From: Nesterenkonia salmonea
Lineage (GTDB): Bacteria; Actinomycetota; Actinomycetes; Actinomycetales; Micrococcaceae
DNA length: 47,166 nt
Assembly (NCBI RefSeq): GCF_005771525.1
Contig: NZ_VAVZ01000029.1
Coordinates: forward strand, 1-47,166
Direction: 5' to 3'
Part shown: one piece after another, positions 1-8,338 of the stretch
Layout of the letters: each line of letters starts with the position of its first letter
Position numbering within the stretch: the first letter of the stretch is position 1
Position numbers and translations under genes: made by a program
Notes under the pieces: generated by a model
The model's input: the letters and a program-made list of their open reading frames with translations, nothing else
Told to the model about the DNA's origin: nothing
The model's database searches: none

Positions 1-72
1 TGAATGGATCTCCCAGTCTCATAACCGCTCAGCCCGGGGGTCTCACCTCAGTCTGGCAGAGAGGGACCCGCG

Positions 73-867
73 ATGCGAACTTTGAAAACGAAGGAGCCGA
101 AAGGCAGACCTGTGCTTCTGGAGCAGTTCCCTCAACACGGACAACTGCTACCCGCTGCGTTGACTGGCTCAGTGCTCATCGGGTCACTGGTGCTGGCCGG
201 ATGCTCCGCAGCAGAAGAAAAAAGACAAACACCCACGACGGGCACCCCAACCAGTGAGGCGTCTGAGGAGACCCAGGACCCAGAGAACGTAACGCCCCAA
301 AACAATGGCAGCTCTAGTGATGGGTTGATCGATGTCGATGGCGGCTACACCCAAGAAGAACAACTCGCAGAACTCGAGATCGTCGTAGAGATCATGCAAG
401 AACACTTCGGCGACGACGTCGCCACCATCAATGGAGAACCATGGACCGCTGAACGCCACGACGCAGAAGTCGCCGCCCGACCACGCGGCGACAACCTGTA
501 TCGGCAGGAGGTGAGGTTCGATATCCCGCCACAGGATTTAGAAGAACTCTATGCCACCGCAGAACAGATCGCTGAGGAACTCGGCCTCACCGAAAACATC
601 AACAACAGCAACGGCATAGGCCCCCACGGGCGCATCTTCTACGGCGCAGGACGAGAAGAAGGGCGTGTCTTCCTCGTCCAGGGAAGGTCCTCTGAACGAG
701 CATCAAACGCTACCTACTTGACCCGACACTCAGATCACGAAACCGTCATCGCCGCCTACGAACGCGTCGTCGACAAAAACCGACAAGAACGCGAGGCAGA
801 GTTCGGTCCAGATAATCCCCGTCAGATGGAAGACCTTGAACTAGACGACGGCGAGGGGTCCGACTGA
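73..867 (+). CDS. Putative secreted lipoprotein, function unknown
   Basis: 264 residues. A hydrophobic stretch at about residues 27-41 ends in a lipobox, LAGC, with the lipidated cysteine at residue 44, so the protein is probably exported and anchored to the outer face of the membrane. After the cysteine comes a Thr/Ser/Glu-rich low-complexity linker (45-90) and then a folded domain of about 160 residues rich in acidic residues. The C-terminus is strongly acidic. The start is supported by a GAGAGGGA ribosome site 8 nt upstream; the n-region before the hydrophobic core is unusually long (about 26 residues). It resembles actinobacterial LppA/DUF4853-like lipoproteins in layout, but I cannot assign a family with certainty. 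It is convergent with ohr. Confidence 0.75.
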   Translation: MRTLKTKEPKGRPVLLEQFPQHGQLLPAALTGSVLIGSLVLAGCSAAEEKRQTPTTGTPTSEASEETQDPENVTPQNNGSSSDGLIDVDGGYTQEEQLAELEIVVEIMQEHFGDDVATINGEPWTAERHDAEVAARPRGDNLYRQEVRFDIPPQDLEELYATAEQIAEELGLTENINNSNGIGPHGRIFYGAGREEGRVFLVQGRSSERASNATYLTRHSDHETVIAAYERVVDKNRQEREAEFGPDNPRQMEDLELDDGEGSD

Positions 868-957
868 CGCTGGCAGGTCCTGCGCTGTTGCTAGGCCTGC
901 CAGCGCACGCCGGAGGCCCTATGTGCAGTCTGGGGACTCCACGGCACATAGGGCCTC
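868..957. terminator. Two tandem stem-loops between convergent genes
   Basis: Directly after the lipoprotein stop codon a perfect 10-bp stem (868-877 with 896-905) is followed by a perfect 14-bp stem (913-926 with 944-957, 17-nt loop). They fill the gap between the lipoprotein gene and ohr, which converge here, so a bidirectional terminator is the natural reading. Neither has a clear U-tract, so this is inferred from position and symmetry. Confidence 0.6.
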
Positions 958-993
958 ACTGGTGGCGAGGTGCGCCACCCTACTGCGCAAAGG

Positions 994-1422
994 TCAGTCG
1001 TCTGAGACGGTGATCTCTACGTCAATGTTGCCGCGGGTGGCCTTTGAGTAAGGGCAGAAGTCGTGAGCCTTTTGCGCCAGGTCTTCCGCTGTTTCCTGAT
1101 CCACATTGGGCAGTACCACCTCAATAGTGGCGGTCAACGCCATGCCCCCGGCGTCATCGCCACCGATGCCGATCTTCACGCCGACTGAGGAATCGCTCGC
1201 GTCTGCACCGGCCTCACCAGCCATTTTGCGCAGTGCACCGTGGTAGCAGGCGGCATAGCCTGCGGCGAAGAGCTCCTCGGGGTTGTTGCCATCACCGGAG
1301 CCACCCAGTTCCTTGGGCGCAGCCAGTTTCAGGTCCAGTGACCCGTCGGCAGTTTTTACCTGCCCGTTGCGGCCATCGCCGCTGGCAAGAGCTTCTGCGG
1401 TGTACTTCACGTCTACTGCCAT
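994..1422 (-). CDS. ohr: Organic hydroperoxide resistance protein (Ohr/OsmC family)
   Basis: 142 residues, the normal Ohr length. Ohr is a cytoplasmic thiol peroxidase that reduces organic and lipid hydroperoxides, using two cysteines kept reduced by lipoylated partners. Both family cysteines are present: Cys59 in AAGYAACYHGAL and Cys123 in HDFCPYSKATRGN. The second motif with the following RGN is typical of Ohr rather than of OsmC. An AAAGGA ribosome site lies upstream of the ATG. No OhrR-type regulator is next to it; a decayed MarR remnant lies 10 kb away and is not obviously related. It is divergent from galK. Confidence 0.93.
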   Translation of the reverse strand: MAVDVKYTAEALASGDGRNGQVKTADGSLDLKLAAPKELGGSGDGNNPEELFAAGYAACYHGALRKMAGEAGADASDSSVGVKIGIGGDDAGGMALTATIEVVLPNVDQETAEDLAQKAHDFCPYSKATRGNIDVEITVSDD

Positions 1423-1572
1423 GAGGGGTTCCTTTCGAACGGGTTTCGTGACGAGCCGCGCGTGGCGTCGTCGTTTTCTTGCTCTTCTACACCACCACAG
1501 TATGGACCGACTGGCTAGTGGTTCAGTTCAGCGGTGCGCGGATACGCCTCGTCAGTGGCAGAATTGGAGCCT

Positions 1573-2904
1573 ATGCGTGACAACTCCGCCCGCTGGCTGG
1601 CGCCCGGGGACCCTGAGTCCATCTCTGTGGCATTGGCTACCCGATTCTCACAGGTGTACAACTACGACCCCGAGGGCGTGTGGTTCGCCCCGGGAAGAGC
1701 CAATCTCAACGGCGAACATATCGACTTTCACGGTGGGCGATGCCTGCCCATGGCCTTGCGGCACGGTACCTATGTGGCCGCAGCCCCAAGAACCGACGGG
1801 GTGCTGCGGTTGCGTACTCTGGATCCCTCACTCGACACAGGCATTGTGGAAATTCACGACGCCGCATCCTCGCCGGTTCCCCCTGAGGTTCCCTCCTGGA
1901 CGACCTATGTTTCAGGTGTGCTTTGGGCGATGGCTGAGCTGAAGGACGAGCACCCTGAGCTTCAGCTGCGCGGTGGGACGGGCGCCGATGTGCTCATACG
2001 ATCCACACTGCCCATTGGGGGCGGCCTGTCCTCTTCGGCCTCCTTGGAGTGTGCCGCCGCGCTGGCTTTTGTGGCGATGGGTACTCCGTTGGGTGCCGAG
2101 AACCATGGCGATGACCTCACCCGTGCCCTGACTGATTCGTTGCGCGCAGTGCTAGCGCAGGTCTGTATCAGGGCTGAGGTGGAAGTTGTCGGTGCGGGCA
2201 CCGGGGGTCTGGATCAGACCACCTCGCTGCGGGCAGCCGAAGGCAAGCTGGTCTCGTTGGACTGCCGGGACTTCACTGTGAAGCGGACCGACATTTCCTT
2301 TTTGCTGCGGGACTACCGCTTCCTGGCTGTCGATACTGGTCAACCGCATCAGCTGGCTGATGGGCGTTTCTCTGCTCGCCGCGCCGAGTCTGAAGCGGCC
2401 GCCGCGGTGCTGGGGGTAGATCGGCTGCGCGACGCCCTTCCAGAGAAACCGAAAAAGGCAGATGTGGAACTGAAACTTGAAGAGTTCGACAGCGCGCTTG
2501 AAGCTGGGGCTGATCTGGGTGAGGTGGACGCCGGAGGCTGCCGACGGCGTTTGAAGCATGCTCTGACGGAGATGCTGCGCAGTGAAAAGATCCACAAGAT
2601 CCTCAATGGTGACGCCCATGGTGTGGACAACACAGCAGACCTGGTGGGCGACCTTATGTCCGCCGGTCACACCTCCATGAAGGAATGTGCGGAGGTGAGT
2701 TTCACTCTGGCTGACCAGGTGGTGGACGCCGTGGTGCAAGCAGGAGCATCGGGCGCCCGGCTCATCGGTGGCGGATTCGGCGGGTCAGTGCTGGTTCTGG
2801 TCCCCCGCAGCCGCATGGAGGACATCACCACAGCGGCCTCTCGGCTCTCTCCTGACGTCCGTTTTCTGGAGGTAGTCCCATCACCGGCAGCCCGGGCAGT
2901 CTGA
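1573..2904 (+). CDS. galK: Galactokinase (GHMP kinase family)
   Basis: Phosphorylates galactose to galactose-1-phosphate with ATP, the entry step of the Leloir pathway. About 443 residues from the chosen ATG. The galactokinase signature reads GRANLNGEHIDF (about residues 41-52; usual form GRVNLIGEHTDY). The GHMP ATP-binding loop is GGGLSSSASLE, and the C-terminal GHMP motif is GARLIGGGFGGS. A substrate-loop segment with GGLDQ is also present. The ATG at 1573 has GGAG just upstream; an in-frame GTG at 1534 would add 13 residues. No galT or galE is nearby, so the gene stands alone. Changed residues in the signature motif leave sugar specificity slightly open. Confidence 0.88.
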   Translation: MRDNSARWLAPGDPESISVALATRFSQVYNYDPEGVWFAPGRANLNGEHIDFHGGRCLPMALRHGTYVAAAPRTDGVLRLRTLDPSLDTGIVEIHDAASSPVPPEVPSWTTYVSGVLWAMAELKDEHPELQLRGGTGADVLIRSTLPIGGGLSSSASLECAAALAFVAMGTPLGAENHGDDLTRALTDSLRAVLAQVCIRAEVEVVGAGTGGLDQTTSLRAAEGKLVSLDCRDFTVKRTDISFLLRDYRFLAVDTGQPHQLADGRFSARRAESEAAAAVLGVDRLRDALPEKPKKADVELKLEEFDSALEAGADLGEVDAGGCRRRLKHALTEMLRSEKIHKILNGDAHGVDNTADLVGDLMSAGHTSMKECAEVSFTLADQVVDAVVQAGASGARLIGGGFGGSVLVLVPRSRMEDITTAASRLSPDVRFLEVVPSPAARAV

Positions 2905-2928
2905 CCCGCACCGGCCACTGAGCCCTCC

Positions 2929-3741
2929 TCAGCGCATGGGAATCAGGTCTACGCCATGGTCGGTGGGCAGCTCACCATCGATGGTGGCCGTGACCAGCGC
3001 AGATTCCAAAATGATGCCGCCGTCGTGGTTATCCAGGAATGCAGTGTCCGCGGCGTCTCTGCCGGTCGCAATGCGCACAAGTGACTGACGCGGCGCTAAC
3101 CAGGTCGAGTCAACAGCAACCCACTGTCCATCCACAATGGCCTCAGCCACCGCATGGAAATCCATGGGGTCACATCCGGGTGCATAGACGGCGACTAGCC
3201 GGGCCGGGATATGCATGGCTCGCAGGAGGGCGACCACTAGGTGAGCGTAATCGCGGCAGACTCCCGCCCCAGCCAATAACGTGTCCGTGGCACCATCAAT
3301 TGGGTCACTCGAACCAGGTACATAGCTCAGTCGAGCGGCAACGAACTCACTGACATCCGAAATCTTCTGCTCTATAGACCGAGACAGATCGAATTGGCCC
3401 GCCACGAACCCATAAAACTTGTCACATTCGGCGTACCTGCTGGGCCGCAGAAAACGAGACCGGTCGTACTCCTGCGCCAAAAGCGGTTCAGCCTGACCCT
3501 CCACACGGGCCCGGTATTGGACGGTGAGCCGGCCAGGACCAACATGTAAGCGGTGAATTCGTCCGCCGCAACCTGAAGAGATCTCTTCCGGTGTGAGGAT
3601 CTGGTCATCCAGCACCATGTGGAGGGACTCATCAACGCTCAGCCCAGGCAACTGCGCCACAGCAATCTGGAACTCAAGTTCAGTCTTGGCGGTCACCTCA
3701 ACCTCGAGGGTTGAAGACACGTCCCGAGGCATCATCGTCAT
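2929..3741 (-). CDS. Transglutaminase-like cysteine protease-fold protein
   Basis: 270 residues. The N-terminal half is a beta-rich domain of the kind that precedes bacterial transglutaminase-like domains. The catalytic triad is visible: Cys162 in GVCRDYAHL, His196 in DFHAVAEA and Asp211 in VAVDST. Proteins of this type are cytoplasmic and of unknown substrate; some are encoded with peptide-ligase genes, but none is seen here. There is no signal peptide. The ATG has no ribosome site; a TAGACT hexamer ends 6 nt upstream, suggesting a leaderless mRNA. Converges with galK (24-bp gap) and diverges from pcp. Confidence 0.85.
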   Translation of the reverse strand: MTMMPRDVSSTLEVEVTAKTELEFQIAVAQLPGLSVDESLHMVLDDQILTPEEISSGCGGRIHRLHVGPGRLTVQYRARVEGQAEPLLAQEYDRSRFLRPSRYAECDKFYGFVAGQFDLSRSIEQKISDVSEFVAARLSYVPGSSDPIDGATDTLLAGAGVCRDYAHLVVALLRAMHIPARLVAVYAPGCDPMDFHAVAEAIVDGQWVAVDSTWLAPRQSLVRIATGRDAADTAFLDNHDGGIILESALVTATIDGELPTDHGVDLIPMR

Positions 3742-3747
3742 AGTGCC

Positions 3748-3753
3748 AGTCTA
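3748..3753 (-). promoter_or_regulatory. Candidate -10 element, leaderless transglutaminase-like gene
   Basis: On the minus strand the hexamer TAGACT ends 6 nt before the ATG at 3741, and no Shine-Dalgarno sequence is present. The spacing puts the transcription start at the start codon. No -35 match was recognised. Confidence 0.45.
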
Positions 3754-3864
3754 GGCACCCCGCGCGGCAAGATGACAATGCGGTGCCCCAAGTCACCCTA
3801 CCGAAGCACCTAGGACCCAAGAGCACCCTTTGACTTCACAGGCGCCCCTGGACAAGCTTGACCC

Positions 3865-4533
3865 ATGGCAGACCCGCACCGAATACTCGTCTCAGCATTC
3901 GAACCCTTCGGCGGCGCGGCCCAGAACCCATCCCAGAACGTCGTCCAGGAACTCATTCGCCGGGCAGAGCGAAACCAGCTCATAGCCCAAAAGGAGCACC
4001 GCGGCGTCGTGCTGATCCCGGTCTTACTACCCGTAGAGTTCACCACCGCAGCGCAGATCCTGGCCCACGCCGCCTCGGAACACTCTCCGCGGCTGGTGAT
4101 CTCGGTGGGGCTGGCAGCCGGAACCGACACGATCCGACTCGAACGGGTGGGCCTAAACCTGCGGGATGCACGGATCCCGGACAATGCAGGCGCCCAACCG
4201 GCGGACCAGCCGATCGTGGACAGCGGAAAACCCGCACTTTTCAGCACACTGCGCCTGAAATCGGCCTTCAAGCGCATCACCGAGGCCAATATTCCATCAA
4301 CACTGTCCCTCTCTGCGGGCAGCTACGTGTGTAACGACGTGCTCTATTCGATCCTGCACCACCTGCGCGATCAGGGTCCGGAGATCCGGGCTGGTTTCGT
4401 CCACGTGCCGGACCTCCACGCCCCGGATTCGACGCTGACTGTCGGTCAAGCAGCCACAGCTCTGGACCTGTTGATCTCCGAGTCGCTCATATTCGAGCCG
4501 GACGCGCACACACCACTGGGAAACCTGCATTGA
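3865..4533 (+). CDS. pcp: Pyrrolidone-carboxylate (pyroglutamyl) peptidase I
   Basis: Cytosolic cysteine peptidase of family C15 that removes N-terminal pyroglutamate from peptides. 222 residues, matching the family length. The N-terminal hallmark FEPFGG (12-17) is followed by NPS. The catalytic triad residues fit: Glu93 in LERVGLN, Cys156 in GSYVCNDVLY and His180 in GFVHVPDLH. The RIPDN segment (103-107) is also characteristic. The ribosome site is weak (no clear purine run before ATG 3865). The gene is divergent from the transglutaminase-like gene and may be expressed alone. Confidence 0.93.
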   Translation: MADPHRILVSAFEPFGGAAQNPSQNVVQELIRRAERNQLIAQKEHRGVVLIPVLLPVEFTTAAQILAHAASEHSPRLVISVGLAAGTDTIRLERVGLNLRDARIPDNAGAQPADQPIVDSGKPALFSTLRLKSAFKRITEANIPSTLSLSAGSYVCNDVLYSILHHLRDQGPEIRAGFVHVPDLHAPDSTLTVGQAATALDLLISESLIFEPDAHTPLGNLH

Positions 4534-4666
4534 AATCATCTATCCAGCTAAGTGCCAAGATTCGACGCCAGGATTGACCTTCCGCCCAGGTCGCTTTCAG
4601 AGTAGGTCCTTACCGTTATGAAACGTACTAAGCACTTTCCGCCTATCCGCGTGCAGCGAGGTGACC

Positions 4667-4876
4667 ATGACGTCACAACAGCAGGATGAAGCCCATACCG
4701 GCTTCGGACTTCGGCTTGTCCGCCGCGAGAAGGACAACGACCACCGGGCTCCGAACCGTGACGATTCCGAGAATCTCGGTTTCGCCGCATCGAACAGAGC
4801 GGTCACTGTCACACTGATCATCGGTATCTCCCTGATGGTCCTGATCCTGATGCTTCCCTACCTCAGCGAACTCTGA
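4667..4876 (+). CDS. Small single-pass membrane protein, unknown function
   Basis: 69 residues. A charged, hydrophilic N-terminal half (Gln/Asp/Arg-rich) is followed by one strong hydrophobic helix at about residues 46-64 and a short tail, so a C-tail-anchored topology is likely. I chose ATG 4667 because GAGG sits 5 nt upstream; a GTG two codons earlier overlaps that ribosome site. No family recognised. Codon use resembles the neighbours, which supports a real gene, but length limits certainty. Confidence 0.6.
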   Translation: MTSQQQDEAHTGFGLRLVRREKDNDHRAPNRDDSENLGFAASNRAVTVTLIIGISLMVLILMLPYLSEL

Positions 4877-4912
4877 ACCAGTCTGAGCGGAGCATCCACG
4901 CCTCCTCGCCTG

Positions 4913-4928
4913 CCGATAGTCTTATCGG
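4913..4928. promoter_or_regulatory. Short dyad immediately upstream of a membrane-protein gene
   Basis: CCGATA-GTCT-TATCGG is a perfect 6-bp dyad with a 4-nt spacer ending 3 nt before the ATG at 4932. It contains TAGTCT, a possible -10 element 9 nt before the start codon, so it could be an operator overlapping a promoter. Confidence 0.3.
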
Positions 4929-4931
4929 AGA

Positions 4932-5369
4932 ATGAGTAGGAAAAAGAAGCCCACCGGTACCCGCAGCCGGAAACGCCAGCCGCCGAAAACTCAACCGAGA
5001 ACTACAACAGCCCAGCCCCCAGGTTCTAAACGCCGGGCGGCTACGCGCTACTCACTACAGGCGGCCCGGTACCTCTGGGCGCTCGTCACCGGGCTGGTCA
5101 TTGCAGCCCTCTTGTTCGAACCCACGATGGTCTGGACACTCGGCGTCGGCGTTTTCATGATCGCCAATGCTGAACTGCTCGGACTCTGGCTGGTGGTCGC
5201 TGGCTACGGCATGTCCTGCCTGCCAGTGACATTCGGCCTCTTGGTCGCAACTGGGCGCTTCTGGTTCAGCCTCACCCACGGACTGTGGACCGGGGCCGTG
5301 TACTCCGTGGCTGGATTCTTCTTCCTGGAACAAATCATCGGGCTCCTGAGCCCCTACGGGATGAGTTAG
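4932..5369 (+). CDS. Polytopic membrane protein, unknown function
   Basis: 145 residues. The first 40 residues are very basic (Lys/Arg/Thr/Pro-rich) and should stay cytoplasmic by the positive-inside rule. Three to four hydrophobic segments follow at about 46-63, 66-92, 96-110 and 113-139. No catalytic motif or family recognised. It lies 55 bp after the small membrane-protein gene and converges with dnaB. A ribosome site is not convincing (GGAGA abuts the ATG); a TAGTCT hexamer 9 nt upstream suggests a nearly leaderless transcript. Confidence 0.65.
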   Translation: MSRKKKPTGTRSRKRQPPKTQPRTTTAQPPGSKRRAATRYSLQAARYLWALVTGLVIAALLFEPTMVWTLGVGVFMIANAELLGLWLVVAGYGMSCLPVTFGLLVATGRFWFSLTHGLWTGAVYSVAGFFFLEQIIGLLSPYGMS

Positions 5370-5425
5370 ATCGCCCCTACTGCCTCAGTGAGATGTGTAG
5401 CCAAAGGGAAAGCTCAAGGATCCGG

Positions 5426-6790
5426 CTAGAAGTCCCGGGCCATATCGCGGAACCGCTGGAAGTGTCCCTGGAACGCAACGGTGATATCCCTGGCAGGGCC
5501 GTTACGGTTCTTGGCCACAATAATGTCCGCCTCACCAGCGCGCTCGGTCTCCTTGTCGTAGACCTCCGGCCGGTGCAGCAGCATGACCATATCGGCGTCC
5601 TGCTCAATGGCACCGGATTCACGCAGATCCGAGACCTGTGGTTTCTTATCCGGCCGCTGCTCAGAACCACGGTTCAGCTGTGACAACGCAATAATCGGCA
5701 CATCGAGTTCCTTGGCCAGCAGCTTCAACGTTCGGGAGAACTCGCTGACCTCTTGCTGGCGGGACTCCACGCGCTTGCCAGACATCAGCAGCTGAAGGTA
5801 GTCCACCACCACCAGTTTCAGATTCTCCCGCTGCTTCAGCCGGCGGCACTTGGCCCGAATTTCCATCAGGGTCAGGTTCGGCGCATCGTCAATGAACAGT
5901 GGAGCCTGCTCCAGCTTGTCCATAGCCCGAGCCATTTTCTCCCAGTCCTGATCCTTCAGGCTCGAGCCCTTCCGCAAATCACCGAAGAGCACCTGAGACT
6001 CAGCCGCCAACAGGCGCATAGTCAACTCAACCTTGCTCATCTCAAGGGAGAAGAACGCCGTCGTCATCCGATGGGTGACAGCCGCAGACCGGGAAAAGTC
6101 CAACGCCAAAACAGATTTACCCATTGCCGGGCGAGCAGCGATCACAATCAGCTGACCACCATGGAATCCGTGAGTAAGCTCGTCCAGCTCACGGAAGCCG
6201 GTGGGGATACCAGAAAGCGTCCCATCATTGGCAGCATTGAGCTCGATCTCTTCAATGGTCGGTGCCAGCACCTCAGAGAGCCGCGAATAGTCCGAGGTCT
6301 GGCGGTTCTCCGCCACATTGTAGATCTCTGCCTGAGCCTCATTGACGATGGAATCCACCTCGCCGTCTGAGGTGTGCCCCAACTGCACAATCTTGGTTCC
6401 CGCTTCAACCAAGCGGCGCAGAACCGCGCGTTCACGAACAATGTCCGCGTAAAAGGCAGCATTCGCGGCGGTGGGCACCGCCTGGGCCAGGTTGTGCAAA
6501 TACGCCGGACCGCCGATCCGCTGCAGCTGCTGAGTCTTGGTGAGCTGGTCGGAGATCGTGACCACATCGGCCGGTTCCCCGCGACCATAGAGATCAATGA
6601 TCGCTTCAAAGATCATCTCGTGCGCCGGCCGGTAGAAGTCGCCTCCGCGGACCACCTCCACCACATCGGCGATCGCGTCCTTGGAGAGCATCATGCCCCC
6701 CAGGACCGACTGCTCGGCCACCATATCCTGCGGGGGAGTGCGCGATTCAGCGCCAGCACCAGTGCTGGGGTTATAGGTCTCCACACTCAT
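5426..6790 (-). CDS. dnaB: Replicative DNA helicase DnaB
   Basis: Hexameric 5'-3' helicase that unwinds DNA at the replication fork. 454 residues from the chosen ATG. The N-terminal primase-binding domain (about 20-130) begins with the typical PPQDMVAEQSVLGGMM. The RecA-like motor follows, with Walker A ARPAMGKSVLALD, the FFSLEM motif, Walker B VVVDYLQLL and the C-terminal LSQLNRGSEQR segment. No intein interrupts it. The start at 6790 is preceded by GAGGAG at a 9-nt spacing; an upstream GTG at 6811 would place that ribosome site inside the gene. It lies 94 bp downstream of the condensation-domain gene on the same strand. Confidence 0.97.
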   Translation of the reverse strand: MSVETYNPSTGAGAESRTPPQDMVAEQSVLGGMMLSKDAIADVVEVVRGGDFYRPAHEMIFEAIIDLYGRGEPADVVTISDQLTKTQQLQRIGGPAYLHNLAQAVPTAANAAFYADIVRERAVLRRLVEAGTKIVQLGHTSDGEVDSIVNEAQAEIYNVAENRQTSDYSRLSEVLAPTIEEIELNAANDGTLSGIPTGFRELDELTHGFHGGQLIVIAARPAMGKSVLALDFSRSAAVTHRMTTAFFSLEMSKVELTMRLLAAESQVLFGDLRKGSSLKDQDWEKMARAMDKLEQAPLFIDDAPNLTLMEIRAKCRRLKQRENLKLVVVDYLQLLMSGKRVESRQQEVSEFSRTLKLLAKELDVPIIALSQLNRGSEQRPDKKPQVSDLRESGAIEQDADMVMLLHRPEVYDKETERAGEADIIVAKNRNGPARDITVAFQGHFQRFRDMARDF

Positions 6791-6883
6791 GCAGACACAC
6801 TCCTCAGACACCTTGTGGGATTCACGCGAGCTCCCACTCTACCGGCTACACCAGACAACACACTACGACGCCGTCTTGGACTC

Positions 6884-8260
6884 TCAGTGCCCCGATCCAG
6901 CCTTGATTGCCCGCAGCGCCTGATGCTCCAAGGGGGCGCGCAATCCGTAGACGAGTCCGGCAAGCCAGGTGCGCATAGAACGCCTCGCCTGCCGAGTGTC
7001 CGGGTACCGGCAGCGCAGGTGCATACCGGTCTGGTTGATCACGAACCAGATCATGACTCCGTCTGTCCGGATCACCGCAGAAACATGCTGGGGGTTGAGT
7101 TCATCATCGACGTTGACAGGCAGTTTCCGGTGATCCAACCACGACATCGCGAACATACCTGGGTCCTGGGGCATGCCACCGTAGGGGCGCATAATCGGAG
7201 CCAGCGGATAGGACCCGAGCCGGATAGCTTCCTTCACCGCGGCGTAACAGGCCTGGTAGTCGTCGTCGTGGTTTTCCAACACAGAATTAGTGATGAACCA
7301 CCCCACAGAGTTGAACCAGCGAGACTCATGGCGGGAGTGCACAGGGAACACTGCCCGCAGCGGACCTCCGGACAGCTCAGCTGCGAGCCGGGTCATCACT
7401 GACACCGCCACGGCAATCAGACGCACTTTGTGCTCTGCCGCGTGAGCTTCCACCTGAGCGAGCTCATCGGCATCGAACACATCGCGAATCTCAACAAACT
7501 CACCCACCGGCTGTGACACATCACCTAAGTCAAGTGGGAACCGAGGCATCGAGTTGCCGCCGGCTTCGAGGATGTCACTCCACCGCTCAACCACCTCCTT
7601 CGGCGGAGCCGGGTGCTCCTCAAGCACCTGTGAATGTGCGGCAAAAGACTCCACAGCAGGCAGACCAGTATCAAGGGGCCGGCCATCGAGCAGATTCTGG
7701 ACACAAGTGGCGAGATCGCGAGTCAGCACCAGCAGACTCCACGCATCTACATGAGCGTGATCGGATCCGATGATGACCTGCGGTGTCTCCGTTCCCGCCT
7801 CATCCTCGATCACGCATAGCCGGTAGGAGGGCGCTTCCAAGGAGCGGCACACCAGGTCGAAGTGCTCGCGCAACACCGTGCGCAGGGCAGGCGGGGTGAG
7901 CACCGAGCCCTCACCCAGCTGTTCCCACTCCCCCGGAGCCACCTCCACAGGGTTCAGAGTCAGATTCGTCCCATTCCCCCCAGCCTGCTCATCCCAGGAG
8001 AACACACTGCGCAGGGTGCCGTGGCGGTGGACGACCTCAATCCATCCCTGCGCGATGATCTCGCGATCAGCATGAACAGGAAGGGAAAAGCTCACCGCCA
8101 TCCACGAACCGGGGCGTGAGCCGAAACTGACATGCCGGTCCTGGTCAAAAGACACCGGAAGGCGTTCAGCATCAGGGGAATCAGTCATCTCTGCGCGGAT
8201 GGAGTAGCTGTACACCCTGCCGGGCTGCACCTGCATCTGCGAGACATTGGTCAGCCGCAT
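6884..8260 (-). CDS. Stand-alone condensation-domain/acyltransferase-like protein
   Basis: 458 residues, no signal peptide or membrane helix. The segment DHAHVDAWS (167-175) carries the HxxxD signature (His168, Asp172) of the CoA-dependent acyltransferase superfamily, which includes NRPS condensation domains, PapA-type and wax-ester acyltransferases. Overall layout (two roughly equal halves, with a floor-loop-like region after about 300) fits a single condensation domain. No adenylation or carrier-protein gene is in the window, so it may esterify or amidate a small metabolite or lipid. The ATG has no ribosome site, but TACACT ends 6 nt upstream, indicating a leaderless mRNA. It is divergent from the alpha/beta hydrolase gene and precedes dnaB. 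Substrate unknown. Confidence 0.75.
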   Translation of the reverse strand: MRLTNVSQMQVQPGRVYSYSIRAEMTDSPDAERLPVSFDQDRHVSFGSRPGSWMAVSFSLPVHADREIIAQGWIEVVHRHGTLRSVFSWDEQAGGNGTNLTLNPVEVAPGEWEQLGEGSVLTPPALRTVLREHFDLVCRSLEAPSYRLCVIEDEAGTETPQVIIGSDHAHVDAWSLLVLTRDLATCVQNLLDGRPLDTGLPAVESFAAHSQVLEEHPAPPKEVVERWSDILEAGGNSMPRFPLDLGDVSQPVGEFVEIRDVFDADELAQVEAHAAEHKVRLIAVAVSVMTRLAAELSGGPLRAVFPVHSRHESRWFNSVGWFITNSVLENHDDDYQACYAAVKEAIRLGSYPLAPIMRPYGGMPQDPGMFAMSWLDHRKLPVNVDDELNPQHVSAVIRTDGVMIWFVINQTGMHLRCRYPDTRQARRSMRTWLAGLVYGLRAPLEHQALRAIKAGSGH

Positions 8261-8266
8261 ACGCGT

Positions 8267-8272
8267 AGTGTA
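8267..8272 (-). promoter_or_regulatory. Candidate -10 element, leaderless condensation-domain gene
   Basis: TACACT on the minus strand, 6 nt before the ATG at 8260, with no Shine-Dalgarno sequence between. Position predicts transcription beginning at the start codon. Confidence 0.45.
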
Positions 8273-8338
8273 GGCGGGTGCGGCATCACCGGTGTGTCGC
8301 TGCGGAAACTCTCAGTTAATATTCATCTGGAGACTTAG

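Noticed and set aside
1283-1942. 219-codon plus-strand frame over ohr and galK
   Set aside because: Overlaps two well-supported genes and shows no domain.
6374-7402. 342-codon plus-strand frame across dnaB and the condensation-domain gene
   Set aside because: Both minus-strand genes have clear motifs; the frame has a shadow-like His/Arg-rich composition.
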